Shown one piece after another: positions 1 through 10,002 of a DNA stretch of 64,000 nucleotides (position 1 is the first letter of the stretch; every line of letters begins with the position of its first letter). The position numbers were made by a program, and so were the translations under genes. This DNA is from Zygnema cylindricum. Lineage: Eukaryota; Streptophyta; Zygnematophyceae; Zygnematales; Zygnemataceae. The notes beneath the pieces were generated by a model. That model made no database searches, was not told the DNA's origin, and saw only the letters and a program-made list of their open reading frames with translations. The stretch is taken from assembly GCA_037447655.1 (NCBI GenBank), contig JBBHKE010000776.1, positions 41,509-105,508 of the forward strand. The letters are read 5' to 3'.

Positions 1-10
1 CCTGGAGCTG

Positions 11-817
11 CTAAATCCACAATATTAATGTAATCATATGGTAGAAGGTGCTACTCCTGCGGTTTTGATGCCTTTTTCCTTGTCCTGTGAGGGAGTATCC
101 CTGACAAGGCCATCCTGCCACAACTAGATCAATTCTGCCCAGATTTGCTAAATGGGGTGCCATAATGTTATCCACATTCTGGGGAAGACTCCGGTGAGCT
201 TTGGAAATGAAAGACACTGGAAGGTGTTGAGGATATAGGCGGTGCAGCTGATGAAGGCGATGTTCGCTGACAGCCCGTGCTTCCGACGAAATCTCCACTG
301 CTGTATATGACTCCACCCGATATCCTGCTTTCAAAACTGCTTCCAGATCGGAACTGATTCCTGAAAATAAAGATAAAATTCGAAGTCCGGTGTCGAGGAC
401 CGTCAATGACACCACTTGTCGATTGAAGTCCTTGTTACCAGTCTTGGTTGGGAAAACATCTGACAGGGTGGTCGAATCTGTTTTCGGTAATAATAATAAG
501 GCTGAGAATGCCTGATCTACTCTTTGCCGGAGTTTTGTTACCTGCAATAATCTATTTGTGTATTCCCCTTCCCACCGCTTGGAAATTGGGAATTGCTAGA
601 TGTCTCCTGCGATATCTATTGAAGTGTCGAACAACTCCGTCGGAGAGGATGTGGAATACACTGGGTAACAGCCAGACACAGGAACATTGGTCTTCCTCCG
701 GTTCCATAAATCCAAAGGAACCACAACTTTGGTGCCTTCGGGATTTCCGGGGTCCCGAAGTGTACATTGCTCTTTCCAAACACTTAAACTCGTATTCATT
801 TGGGTCCAAGTAGCCAT
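11..817 (-). pseudogene. Cytosine-C5 DNA methyltransferase, broken N-terminal part
   Basis: Reading leftward from 817, one frame runs to 11 and is interrupted only by a TAG at 596-598. The downstream part carries methyltransferase motif I (ILSLFSGI, the AdoMet-binding loop). It then has an acidic strand ending in AVEIS and motif IV (VVAGWPCQGYS) with the catalytic Pro-Cys pair, followed by Gly/Arg-rich and RSS segments as in the family. The frame stops at 11-13. The +1 shifted frame reads on (ending VDLAAP), so a second lesion or an intron boundary is likely near 40. Motifs VI-X would lie left of the window. The product would methylate cytosine in DNA. The sequence before motif I matches nothing I recognise. 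Such methyltransferases are known as host genes and as passengers of retrotransposons in some algae; the repeat-rich setting makes the second option plausible, but no reverse transcriptase is visible beside it. Pseudogene status is inferred from the stop and frame break. Confidence 0.72.
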
Positions 818-874
818 AGATCGTTAAGGGTTAAAGGTTCGCCACCCTTTCCCTTATGTGTTTATCTAATAACG

Positions 875-884
875 NNNNNNNNNN
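875..884. other. Assembly gap (10 N)
   Basis: A run of ten N. The true gap length is unknown, so whatever lies to the right of the methyltransferase fragment may not be its natural neighbour. Confidence 0.99.
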
Positions 885-2185
885 CACTAAAACTTACTTC
901 AAAAAAAAACCCGACCTAAGAGAACGGGCCACCCAGCTTTTCCCCTTTTGCCGTTTGAAGCAAGTGTACTGCTATGTGTGCAACATGTAGGTTTCATACT
1001 TAACTGTAAGTGAGATGAAACCATTTTTAATAAAAGAGCATGCTGATTTCAAAAACAGTTTCAAGGAATTTAAAAAACCCGTTTTACTGTCTCTTTTCTC
1101 TATGACGCATTGAGCGGGATACCTCAAATAACGTGCAAAAACATTTAGCGTACTTTATTCTATTTGAGAATTTGCCCCAAAAAAAGGGGTACCCCAATTA
1201 GCGTTATGTACGCTAATAGCAATTCACGGTGTAGCTAGTAGGGTACGTCCCAATGTATTAAAGTATCTCTTTTCTCTGTCATTTTGCCCAAAAAATTTAA
1301 GGAACTTTGACAAAAACTTTAGTCGTACGAGAAAATAATTTTTACCAAAGTAGAGTGAATGTCAATTCATACTTTGGATGTACAACGTGTGTATCGTCAT
1401 GTGAACGAAGTTTGCCGTTTTCCCCTTTTCGACCCACCGGGCAAGAGAATCCAGCCCAAAAAAAAACTTCATTCAAAATCACATCGAGGGGGGTGATTTT
1501 AGTTCAAGTACCGCCCAAAAAGCGAATGAAAAACGACCCACGCACGCGCCACAGGAGTGTGATTTTTTTTGAACGAGGGAGAGTCCTCGCTATTTTTCTC
1601 CGTGCCCTTTCACGAGCATGTACAGAAAAAAATTTGCAGGGGTCTCGAACCTCCACTTTCATTCATAGGTCCTTCGCATAATTTTCCGTCGTCATCGCCT
1701 CTCCCCTCTCCCTCTCACACTATCGCTTTTACATCTCACTTTTTAGAATGAGGCACGACAAGATAGGTACAACATGAAATATCTTTTAAAAATATTATTT
1801 TTGACAATTTTTTGGCTTTTTTTAATGGTAGGTCGAGTGAGAAAAGTGAAAAAACAAAATCGGTAAACTATGGCGAAAAGTTGTTGAATCAGTGACGTCG
1901 ACGTTGTGACAAGTGAGCATGACGTCACAATGTCACCAAACCTTAAACATCTACAATTTCACAAAAATCTAGACGTCTACAACCGTCGATGTTTTTGATA
2001 GCGTCACCAATCGTCGGAAGTTCCGTAGTCGGCTTCAACCGTCACAAAGTTGTACCTATGTCTACAACTGTCACATTTCAAAGTTCCGATTTCATTTTAG
2101 CACATAGGGACGCTCTTCAAAGTAGTACGGAGAATCTTTACTTCAATCCAAAATACTTTATCAAAGTACCGACTACATGGGGACG
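885..2185. other. Non-coding spacer with one transposon end
   Basis: No convincing gene. Reading frames here are short and compositionally random. The right end of a TA-type inverted-repeat element closes at 1231 (AATTCACGGTG followed by TA at 1232-1233); its left end is not evident. A segment at about 1880-2170 rich in GACGTC and CAACCGTCA words resembles 22940-23230 weakly, suggesting an old dispersed repeat. Confidence 0.5.
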
Positions 2186-2187
2186 TA

Positions 2188-2380
2188 CCCACAGTGTTAA
2201 TATTATTTTCGCCACCAAAATCACATTTTCTCCGTACACACTTGTCTAATTTCCAAATTGAGGCCGCCAATCGGAAGCTTAGATTCGTATCTTTCAATCG
2301 CAACTGTCACATCCACAATCAAACATGTGTGTACGGAGAAAAAACTGTTTTAAGTGAAGAAATAATAGCGATTCACGGTG
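2188..2380. mobile_element. TA-type foldback MITE, short form, copy A
   Basis: The right end reads GCGATTCACGGTG and is followed by TA; a TA also precedes the left end at 2186-2187. Both arms hold the family's inverted words (TTTCTCCGTACACACTTGTC on the left, its reverse complement on the right). The first ~14 bases of the left terminal repeat are missing. No transposase is encoded. TA target duplication suggests Tc1/mariner-type mobilisation (inference). Confidence 0.72.
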
Positions 2381-2382
2381 TA

Positions 2383-3016
2383 GCCAATGGCGAACTAGAA
2401 ACAAAAGGCGTCAACGGGACAAATGCATGCGACAGCTTACGTCAATAAGAAATGATGTGGATAGCGAAATAGAGACATATTGAAGGCTCAATTACGACGA
2501 AGACGATATTGTAAAAGAGAGTTGTCGATATGCATTCGTGTCACGCTGATATAAGCGGCAGAGGTCGCATTCAGGTACCCGAATCCATACCCAACTGATA
2601 CCCGACCGCCCTCGTCGGATCCAGAACGGATTCGGGTGCCAAATTTTGGGGGCCGGCTAGATTCACGCAAGTGATTCAAAAATAAAAAATCGGGTACGAT
2701 CGGGAGGGCAAAAAATGAAAAAAAATCAAGGTTAAGTACTGTCCACACCACCCAACATTATTGTACTTTCTACTCTTGGTATCGTGGAAGGTATGAGGGA
2801 GGTGTACTGTACTATTAATATTGTATATGTTAGGTTACGGGCGGGTACGGTTAGTTGCTAGAAATGAGTTTCGTTTAACTTTTATTTTGTAAACACATAT
2901 CATTTAACGGTTAACAATTTTGGAGCGTGGCATAACTCGGTTGGGTATCCGGTGTTCAGATTTAGAAAGAAAAAATGTGGGATTGGGATATCAAAAATTG
3001 TGACTTTTGCGACCTT
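2383..3016. other. Non-coding spacer
   Basis: No gene seen. It holds a 13-bp near-perfect inverted repeat (GGTACCCGAATCC at 2573-2585 against GGATTCGGGTGCC at 2628-2640) around a GC-richer core. It ends with ACCTT (3012-3016), the left target duplication of the outer Copia element. Confidence 0.5.
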
Positions 3017-3551
3017 TGTTGAAATTATTAGATTTATAAGGTATTTTCTAGGTCTGAATTTATTAGTAAAAACAAGAAAAGTAAAAGCGTAGGCAGCCTG
3101 CCTCCACCTCTTCACTCTACCCCCCATTCTTGTTGTAGTCACTTAACGATAGAGAGGCTGGTGGAGCCATGGCTGCCTCAGCTCCATAGGCAGGACTTAA
3201 GAGTGACCTAAACCACTCTCAACAAAAGGTTGAGTCCGGCAATACTCGAAACTCCGACCGGCAGAGCGTGGCATGGCCATCAGCTCTAACCGGTCTGTCG
3301 TAGAAGTTCGTGACATTACATAGGGTACGATTTTTATTTAAACAGTGAACAGTAACTGCAGAAATGAAACATAGAGACATAGCAGATTCAGTGCGTACAC
3401 CAAATCCGCCGCACGAAATAAATGAGTCGGACATTTATTTCAACGGCGTACATTAAACGCCGTCTTCATCCAACGGCGCTAATCGTCGTCGAGGTCTCGG
3501 AATGGTCACTTTGGCGGTTTTTGGTCGTCGCGTGACGTGGCGTGACCTAGC
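3017..3551 (+). repeat. 5' LTR of element 2, left part
   Basis: First 535 bases of the outer element's 5' LTR, matching 14814-15368 of the 3' LTR apart from substitutions and a ~19-base length difference near 15150. It breaks off at CTAGC (3547-3551), the target site of element 1. It continues at 10003. Confidence 0.93.
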
Positions 3552-4600
3552 TGAAACTCTGAGACCTCCATAAGTTCTCAGAGTGGACAGCTTCCAAGAA
3601 GCCTCTAGGATAATCCTGACCCCTTTGTGTTTAAGCAAAAATAACTGCCACCCTGGCAGACAAAAACTCTGACCAACTTCACCCCTGTGAAGACAAGACT
3701 CCCCTGAGTCGATAGCAAAAAGAATCTCTGAATTTGCTCCCCTGAGCAGTAAGTTATGGAGGGTCAAAGTTGACCTTTTGTACAGAAGCTCTCTGGGAGA
3801 GAGGGTCCTATCTTCTAATTTTTCTAAGTCCTATCTCTCTCACAGACTCTATCTACTGATGTACGGAACCAATCAGAATTGAGTTCCGTACGCAAAAGTA
3901 CAGCTGCCGGTGTACTTTATGTACGGATATTGTACGACATGGCCAAAATGTCGACACATGTCAAATCCGGATTCGGTGCCATAATCTCCGGAGTTTCCAC
4001 AATCCAACGGAATTTTGCCACGCGTCATCCGATGTGGCGATGGCCACAAACCGCCGAAATCTTCCTCCGCGATCTCGGCGCTAATCCCGGCCGTCCGATT
4101 AAATTCGGCTTTAATCGTAGCCGTAATAAATACATGCGCGGTATTTGTTTCATTTACGAAACAAATGCGCGGTACTGATTTATGTCCGTACCGTAAGTCG
4201 TACATTAAATATTACTGGATCTATGTATCCCGTAATTAATTCTAGTTAAATGGTTTATCGCTTGTATACATATATAAATAATTATCAAACTATATGCTAG
4301 GTAACACTACCGCTAGATGAAACGGCTAAGGCTACCGGCTATTTCGTGTCTGCCGGCTGGCAGGTACAAGGATCAAATCCTGCCGCCGGCACATACATTT
4401 TAATTAAATATATAAACCCTAATATAAAATTCCCGTAAACCTCAGGATAGCCAAGGTAGCCATGGCTCTAGCTTCCTCTCCAATTTCTCAGTGACTGCGA
4501 CAAGTTTGAGAGTTGGAGAGAGAAGTTAGAGATAGACTGCCTCGACTTCTATATTTCTTTTCAGACCTAGAAAATACTAATAAAACCATTAGTTTCTACA
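3552..4600 (-). repeat. 3' LTR of element 1
   Basis: This is the 1,049-bp direct repeat of 8954-10002 at a constant offset of 5,402. It contains a 9-bp stem hairpin (GTACGGAAC...GTTCCGTAC) at about 3861-3890, many GTAC words, and an antisense tRNA-like module at 4314-4401. Confidence 0.96.
4314..4401 (+). promoter_or_regulatory. tRNA-like module antisense in LTR (A box, B box, T-run)
   Basis: On the strand opposite to the retrotransposon, TAGATGAAACGG (4314-4325) matches the pol III A-box consensus at 11 of 12 positions. GGATCAAATCC (4370-4380) matches the B box except for one T-to-A change. TGCCGGC (4351-4357) can pair with GCCGGCA (4385-4391) around the B box like an acceptor stem. TTTT (4398-4401) follows, as a pol III terminator would. 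The identical copy in the 5' LTR is at 9716-9803, with one changed base pair in the stem region. Transcription is inferred, not shown. Confidence 0.5.
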
Positions 4601-4613
4601 CTCCCCTTATTTT
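4601..4613 (-). other. Polypurine tract of element 1
   Basis: On the coding strand the bases directly before the 3' LTR read AAAATAAGGGGAG, a purine-rich plus-strand primer site. Its position next to the TG start of the LTR supports the element boundary. Confidence 0.85.
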
Positions 4614-7175
4614 CTAGTCAATCTTTAATTTCAGACCACACTTCTCCCTGCAAAAAATTAGCTTAGGGGAAGGCACAGGTTTGGTCATCATATCTGCTAC
4701 CATCTCACTATCTGGTCTGTACTCTAAACTGATTATTTTGTTTTCTACTTTCTCTCTAACAAAGCTGAGTCTAATGTCCATGTGTTTGGCTTTAAAATGG
4801 TGTTTAGGATTGGCAGAAATAGCGATTGCTGCCTGATTATCACAAAATATTTTCTGCACACCACTCTTAAGGTGACCAAGCTCACCAAGCAAAGACTTGA
4901 CCCACATCAATTCTTTTACAGCAGAGCAAGAGGCCATATACTCAGCCTCCATGGTGGACTGAGCAATAACCTTTTGTTGTTTGCTACTCCAACAGCAAGC
5001 CCCATCACCCACATATAATACATATCCAGAAGTACATCTCCTCATCGGAGCATCACCATAACTGGCATCACTCCAAGTAGTGATGTCAGTATTCTCCCCA
5101 CCCAAATGCAACCATAGATCTCTAGTTCCTACCAAGTATCTAAGGACTCTCTTAGCTGCCTCCCAATCCTTCTTAGTGGGAGCATTTAGACTTCTACTCA
5201 GCACTCCTACAGCTGCAGCTAAATCCGGCCGGGTACAATTCATAAAATAGATTAGACTTCCCACTACTTGCCTGTAAGGAATAGTCTGCATGAACTTCTG
5301 TTCTTCAGGAGATAATTCCTCGTCTAAGACTATGACTCCTTCTTCCTCACTCCCCTCACTTCCCTTCTTCAATTCCATTGGAGTTGTGCAACTATTAGCT
5401 TTATCCATTTGAAATTTTTCAAGCATGTTTCCTATTGCTTCCTTTTGAGTCAATCTTATAATTTTTCTTTTTCGGTCTCTCTCTACTTGAATTCCCAAAA
5501 TATATTTTGCTTCCCCCATATCCTTCATTTCAAATCTCCCCTTAAGATCGGTTTTCAGTTTATTAATTTTTTCCATTGATTTACTTAAAACAAGCAAATC
5601 ATCAACATAAATTGCAATAAATATAAAACCTTCCTCATCTTCGAAAACATAGATTGAGTGATCTGAGCTGATCCGAATATATCCTAGACCGGTAAGAAAC
5701 TCATCAAGCTTCTTATTCCACTGTCGGGGCGCCTGTTTCAAACCATAAAGAGATTTAATCAGCCGGCATACCTTACTCTCCTCTCCTTCTTCCACAAACC
5801 CTTCGGGTTGTCGCATGAAGATCTCCTCTTCTAATTCTCCATGCAAAAAGGCTGTTTTGATGTCCATCTGGTGCACTTCCATGTCTTCCGCCGCTGCTAA
5901 ACTGAGAAGTATGCGGACGGAGGGAAATCTGACCACCGGGGCAAAGGTTTCCTCGTAGTCAATTCCTTCCTTTTGTGTAAATCCCTTTGCCACTAATCTG
6001 GCCTTGTAGCGCTCGATTGTGTTATCTGGGTTCAGTTTCAGTTTGAAAACCCACTTACAACCGATTGGTTTTCGGTTAGGTGGACAGTCCACCAGCTCCC
6101 AAGTATCGGCTGCCATGATTGAAGCCATCTCCTCATTGATGGCTGTCTTCCACCGGTTTCTTTCTGGACAAGTCATCGCCTCTCGATAAGTTTGAGGTTC
6201 ATCTTGATGAGATAGTTTAGTTACCTTGTTATTAACCTGTTTTTCTTGCAGTCTTTTGCTACTTCTCCTCCCTCCCTCAAAATCTGAGGCCGGAATAGAT
6301 GGTTCTCGTGGATTCTTTCGAACAAACTCGGCTTCTCCCCTATCCCTTGATTCCGAATCATTTTCCACCACGTCTTCCGCTTCGAGTAGAGTTGTCACTG
6401 GAGTTTCCACAGCCGAGTCCTTTTCGGTCTGATTTGTTCCTGCAAGAATGTCATCGTCTCTAAAACCTGGATAGTTAGGAAGCTCAAAGTCATCAGAATT
6501 TTCTGACTCAAATCTGATTTTTACTGACTTTGTATATTTGAAGGGATCCACAGACTTTCCTTCATCCATAACTACTAGATGCTTTACTAAGATTATATCT
6601 TCTCTTTTTAGATCATAAACTCTATATCCTTTAACATCCTCATCATATCCTAATAAGTATCCTGGTTTTCCTTTAGGATCTAGCTTCCAATTGGACCGAT
6701 CAGTATCTAGACTGAATACTTGACTGCCGAAAACCTTTAAATGAGATAAGTCTGGTTTCCGGCCTGTCCATCTCTCATAAGGTGTTTGATCTTTTATAGC
6801 TGAAGTAAGAACTCTATTTTTGAGGTAATTAGCACAGTTCATTGCTTCTGCCCAAAACCTTTTTCCTATCTTCTTATCCGACAACATACTTCTAGCACTA
6901 TCACTTAGTGTTCTATTTAACCTTTCAGCTACCCCATTCTGTTCAGGATTTTCTGGCACTGTCTTTTGGTGTTGAACCCCATCTTCCCTCAAAAAATCCT
7001 CAAACTGGTTAGAAGTATACTCTCCACCATTGTCACTCCTTACTCTCTTGATTGGAGTTTCATGGAGTTTTTCGCTCCATGCTTTATATTGTCTAAAACA
7101 GTCCTCAGCTTCTGACTTGTTTTTCAAAAAATATACTCGGGAATACCGAGACCAATCATCAGTTATAGTCATCAT
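4614..7175 (-). CDS. Copia Pol: integrase C-part, reverse transcriptase, RNase H (element 1)
   Basis: This is an 853-codon open frame. It opens inside the integrase core, where RSDNGGEY holds the second catalytic Asp (about residue 48) and QNGVAERLNR the Glu (about 84). The first Asp is in the upstream frame. A variable acidic linker follows. The reverse transcriptase then has RYKARLVAKGFTQ, HQMDIKTAFLHGELEEEI and the intact catalytic IYVDDLL. Next comes RNase H (SDASYGDAP, STMEAEYMA, FCDNQAAI, HHFKAKHMDIRLSF). The protein copies element RNA to DNA and integrates it. No internal stops are seen. The frame is offset by one base from gag-protease-integrase at a run of eight C near 7183-7190. The Met at 7175 is therefore probably not a true start; a Gag-Pol polyprotein is the family norm. 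Confidence 0.93.
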   Translation of the reverse strand: MMTITDDWSRYSRVYFLKNKSEAEDCFRQYKAWSEKLHETPIKRVRSDNGGEYTSNQFEDFLREDGVQHQKTVPENPEQNGVAERLNRTLSDSARSMLSDKKIGKRFWAEAMNCANYLKNRVLTSAIKDQTPYERWTGRKPDLSHLKVFGSQVFSLDTDRSNWKLDPKGKPGYLLGYDEDVKGYRVYDLKREDIILVKHLVVMDEGKSVDPFKYTKSVKIRFESENSDDFELPNYPGFRDDDILAGTNQTEKDSAVETPVTTLLEAEDVVENDSESRDRGEAEFVRKNPREPSIPASDFEGGRRSSKRLQEKQVNNKVTKLSHQDEPQTYREAMTCPERNRWKTAINEEMASIMAADTWELVDCPPNRKPIGCKWVFKLKLNPDNTIERYKARLVAKGFTQKEGIDYEETFAPVVRFPSVRILLSLAAAEDMEVHQMDIKTAFLHGELEEEIFMRQPEGFVEEGEESKVCRLIKSLYGLKQAPRQWNKKLDEFLTGLGYIRISSDHSIYVFEDEEGFIFIAIYVDDLLVLSKSMEKINKLKTDLKGRFEMKDMGEAKYILGIQVERDRKRKIIRLTQKEAIGNMLEKFQMDKANSCTTPMELKKGSEGSEEEGVIVLDEELSPEEQKFMQTIPYRQVVGSLIYFMNCTRPDLAAAVGVLSRSLNAPTKKDWEAAKRVLRYLVGTRDLWLHLGGENTDITTWSDASYGDAPMRRCTSGYVLYVGDGACCWSSKQQKVIAQSTMEAEYMASCSAVKELMWVKSLLGELGHLKSGVQKIFCDNQAAIAISANPKHHFKAKHMDIRLSFVREKVENKIISLEYRPDSEMVADMMTKPVPSPKLIFCREKCGLKLKID

Positions 7176-8949
7176 AAATCTCTTCCCCCCCCGGTGAGGG
7201 CACTCTAGCCGGTCCCCAAATATCTGTGTGTACTAGATCTAGAAGTTTTTCTCCCTTGTAGGTGGCTGTTTTTGGAAAGGGTAATCTGTGTGCTTTACCT
7301 TGAGCACACCCACTACAATCACTTATATCATCACTCTCACTGAACTGAATCCCTTCCACCACTCCCATCTTTTTCATCTCTCTTAACTTATCTAGATTCA
7401 CATGCCCAAGCCTCTTATGCCACATCATAATATCATGAACACCAGCATAATAAAGTTTCTTCGTTTCATTACTTAAGATCAGCCTAAACATCCCATGGCT
7501 ACCTTTCTCAGCAATGAAATAGACATCCTCCTCAAAACTAGCAGTAAAGACTCCTTCCCTAGTGCTAGTGAAAAAACCCTTATCATCTAATACTGATGTA
7601 GAGATAAGGTTTTTGTTCAGCTCCGGAATAAACAATACATCGGAGAATGTTAATATGGATGTCTTTCCTTCAACTAACACTTTCAGATCTAGCGATCCTA
7701 CAAGAGTAGTGGTGACTATCCTCCCATCCCCGTACTCTATCTCTACGGTGGGAATCTTTCTTATCTTAGTGAACAGGTGTCTATCCTTACACATGTGCAT
7801 TGAGGCACCTGAATCTATAATCCAGCCTGCTTCACCTTTCAATCCACCGTAAGCACATTTCTGCCTTCGTGGAATTTCAACCTCAGTTTTCGCCTCCAAC
7901 TCCTCATCCAAAAGGAGCTCATCGTCCTCGTCCTCGGATTCCGCCTCAAGTACCTGTGTGACAAGGGCCTTTTTCTTTCCTCTCGGGGTACCACCGGTCT
8001 GCCCCTCCTTTAACCGAAGCTCGGTTAGCTTGGTGCACTCTGCCATATAGTGCCCAGGTTTCTTACAAAAATGACATAAACCTTTGGGAGCCCTTGGTTC
8101 GAACTCGCCAACCTGTTTTTCCCGCTCCCTACCCCCATAGTTTCTGACTGGTTTCCGGGAATCCTTGTTCCTCCAATCGGTCGCTGTTGCCAAGGCTTGG
8201 CCACTCTTTCCTCCCCTTCGGATCTCAATCGTATTCTCTCGAACGAGAATCATCCCTACCACTGAGTTCCATATCCACCTTGAGTCCGGCAAGTCCTGCA
8301 CACGGTTGACTATGTTCTCGAACTCATCAGGTAACTTCATTAGTAAACAGTTAACTTTTTCTTTTTCACTAAAAACTTTACCCGCACTCTCTAGCTCCAT
8401 GAAGAGTGTAGCAAGCTCATTGCAAAAATCCAACATATTTCCCCCTTTGTATACATACTCCTTAACTTTCTGATCAGCTAACTGTTGTTGCTGAATCGTA
8501 CCACTTCGGTACATCTCTATGAGAGCCATCCAAAGATCGGATGCCCTCTCTACCTGCAAATGAGGACATGCAAGTCCTTGAGTGAGATGGCGTAGGATGA
8601 AGTGCTTTGCCGCCATATTGTTGAAGTCCCAGGTTTCAGTATCATTCTCCTCGTTCCTCGGAATAGGTGACATGAATGCTAAACCAGTTGCTATTGGTGT
8701 GGTCTCCTCCTTCTCCTTTCCTTTGTCCACCACCTCTCCTTCCTTTGTTTCCTCCGTTGAAGGTGAATCCTCTTTCCTGGTGAATCTGCTTCCTTTAAAC
8801 CCTGGAGGAATTCCAAGACTTGATGGACGCCCCAATCGTCCACTCACTATCCCCCAAAACCTTTTTTCGCATAGAGCTCCTATCATCATACTTTCCCAGT
8901 ATATGAAGCCAGTTCCATTAAATATTGGCACCCTAGAGGGTGGGCCCAT
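7159..8949 (-). CDS. Copia Gag, zinc knuckle, protease, integrase N-part (element 1)
   Basis: I chose the ATG at 8949-8947 (MGPPSRVP) because element 2 starts at the same Met. The frame is open eight codons further, to an ATG at 8973 inside the LTR. Counting from 8973 the domains are a Gag capsid-like region (to about 270), a CX2CX4HX4C zinc knuckle (Cys300, Cys303, His308, Cys313) and an Asp/Glu-rich stretch (345-360). The aspartic protease motif DSGAS (387-391) follows, then the integrase HHCC zinc site (WHKRLGH near 518-524, CSGC 553-556) and the first catalytic Asp in HTDIWGP (584). It encodes the particle protein and processing protease. It ends out of frame with the rest of integrase just after a C-run. 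This could be a mutation, an assembly error or a programmed shift. The start codon coincides with the primer-binding site. Confidence 0.92.
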   Translation of the reverse strand: MGPPSRVPIFNGTGFIYWESMMIGALCEKRFWGIVSGRLGRPSSLGIPPGFKGSRFTRKEDSPSTEETKEGEVVDKGKEKEETTPIATGLAFMSPIPRNEENDTETWDFNNMAAKHFILRHLTQGLACPHLQVERASDLWMALIEMYRSGTIQQQQLADQKVKEYVYKGGNMLDFCNELATLFMELESAGKVFSEKEKVNCLLMKLPDEFENIVNRVQDLPDSRWIWNSVVGMILVRENTIEIRRGGKSGQALATATDWRNKDSRKPVRNYGGREREKQVGEFEPRAPKGLCHFCKKPGHYMAECTKLTELRLKEGQTGGTPRGKKKALVTQVLEAESEDEDDELLLDEELEAKTEVEIPRRQKCAYGGLKGEAGWIIDSGASMHMCKDRHLFTKIRKIPTVEIEYGDGRIVTTTLVGSLDLKVLVEGKTSILTFSDVLFIPELNKNLISTSVLDDKGFFTSTREGVFTASFEEDVYFIAEKGSHGMFRLILSNETKKLYYAGVHDIMMWHKRLGHVNLDKLREMKKMGVVEGIQFSESDDISDCSGCAQGKAHRLPFPKTATYKGEKLLDLVHTDIWGPARVPSPGGEEIYDDYN

Positions 8950-8953
8950 ATCC
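8939..8953 (-). other. Primer-binding site of element 1, initiator-tRNA anticodon-arm type
   Basis: Directly after the 5' LTR the coding strand reads GGATATGGGCCCACC. From memory of plant initiator Met tRNA, the complement of its anticodon arm is GGTTATGGGCCCACC, so 14 of 15 positions agree. This is the half-tRNA primer class known from Drosophila copia, not the usual pairing with the tRNA 3' end. Its ATG, complementary to the CAU anticodon, is also the Gag start codon. Confidence 0.75.
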
Positions 8954-10002
8954 TGAAACTCTGAGACCTCCATAAGTTCTCAGAGTGGACAGCTTCCAAG
9001 AAGCCTCTAGGATAATCCTGACCCCTTTGTGTTTAAGCAAAAATAACTGCCACCCTGGCAGACAAAAACTCTAACCAACTTCACCCCTGTGAAGACAAGA
9101 CTCCCCTGAGTCGATAGCAAAAAGAATCTCTGAATTTGCTCCCCTGAGCAGTAAGTTATGGAGGGTCAAAGTTGACCTTTTGTACAGAAGCTCTCTGGGA
9201 GAGAGGGTCCTATCTTCTAATTTTTCTAAGTCCTATCTCTCTCACAGACTCTATCTACTGATGTACGGAACCAATCAGAATTGAGTTCCGTACGCAAAAG
9301 TACAGCTGCCGGTGTACTTTATGTACGGATATTGTACGACATGGCCAAAATGTCGACACATGTCAAATCCGGATTCGGTGCCATAATCTCCGGAGTTTCC
9401 ACAATCCAACGGAATTTTGCCACGCGTCATCCGATGTGGCGATGGCCACAAACCGCCGAAATCTTCCTCCGCGATCTCGACGCTAATCCCGGCCGTCCGA
9501 TTAAATTCGGCTTTAATCGTAGCCGTAATAAATACATGCGCGGTATTTGTTTCATTTACGAAACAAATGCGCGGTACTGATTTATGTCCGTACCGTAAGT
9601 CGTACATTACATATTACTGGATCTATGTATCCCGTAATTAATTCTAGTTAAATGGTTTATCGCTTGTATACATATATAAATAATTATCAAACTATATGCT
9701 TGGTAACACTACCGCTAGATGAAACGGCTAAGGCTACCGGCTATTTCGTGTCTGCCGGCCGGCAAGTACAAGGATCAAATCCTGCCGCCGGCACATACAT
9801 TTTAATTAAATATATAAACCCTAATATAAAATTCCCGTAAACCTCAGGATAGCCAAGGTAGCCATGGCTCTAGCTTCCTCTCCAATTTCTCAGTGACTGC
9901 GACAAGTTTGAGAGTTGGAGAGAGAAGTTAGAGATAGACTGCCTCGACTTCTATATTTCTTTTCAGACCTAGATAATACTAATAAAACCATTAGTTTCTA
10001 CA
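8954..10002 (-). repeat. 5' LTR of element 1
   Basis: This is the promoter LTR of the inner element. On the coding strand it starts TGTAGAAAC at 10002 and ends GTTTCA at 8954. It differs from 3552-4600 at about seven positions by eye. The antisense tRNA-like module lies at 9716-9803. Confidence 0.96.

Larger units (their letters stand above)
3552..10002 (-). mobile_element. Inner Ty1/copia LTR retrotransposon (element 1), nearly intact
   Basis: Two 1,049-bp LTRs (3552-4600 and 8954-10002) have the TG...CA ends expected of an LTR and about seven mismatches between them by eye. The 5-bp target duplication CTAGC is at 3547-3551 and 10003-10007. The same site exists once, unoccupied, in the outer element's 3' LTR at 15364-15368. 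The element has a primer-binding site (8939-8953), a polypurine tract (4601-4613) and full gag-protease-integrase-RT-RNase H content. A one-base shift at a run of eight C is the only visible coding lesion. Low LTR divergence marks it as the youngest insertion in the window. Confidence 0.96.

Noticed and set aside
3879-4239. Frames of 74-110 codons, repeated at 9275-9641
   Set aside because: They lie inside the LTRs of element 1 and are short; duplication reflects the LTR pair, not a gene pair.
4314-4401. Calling the LTR module a true tRNA gene
   Set aside because: T-arm and D-arm pairing is incomplete and no anticodon stem is convincing; only box motifs and one stem are supported.
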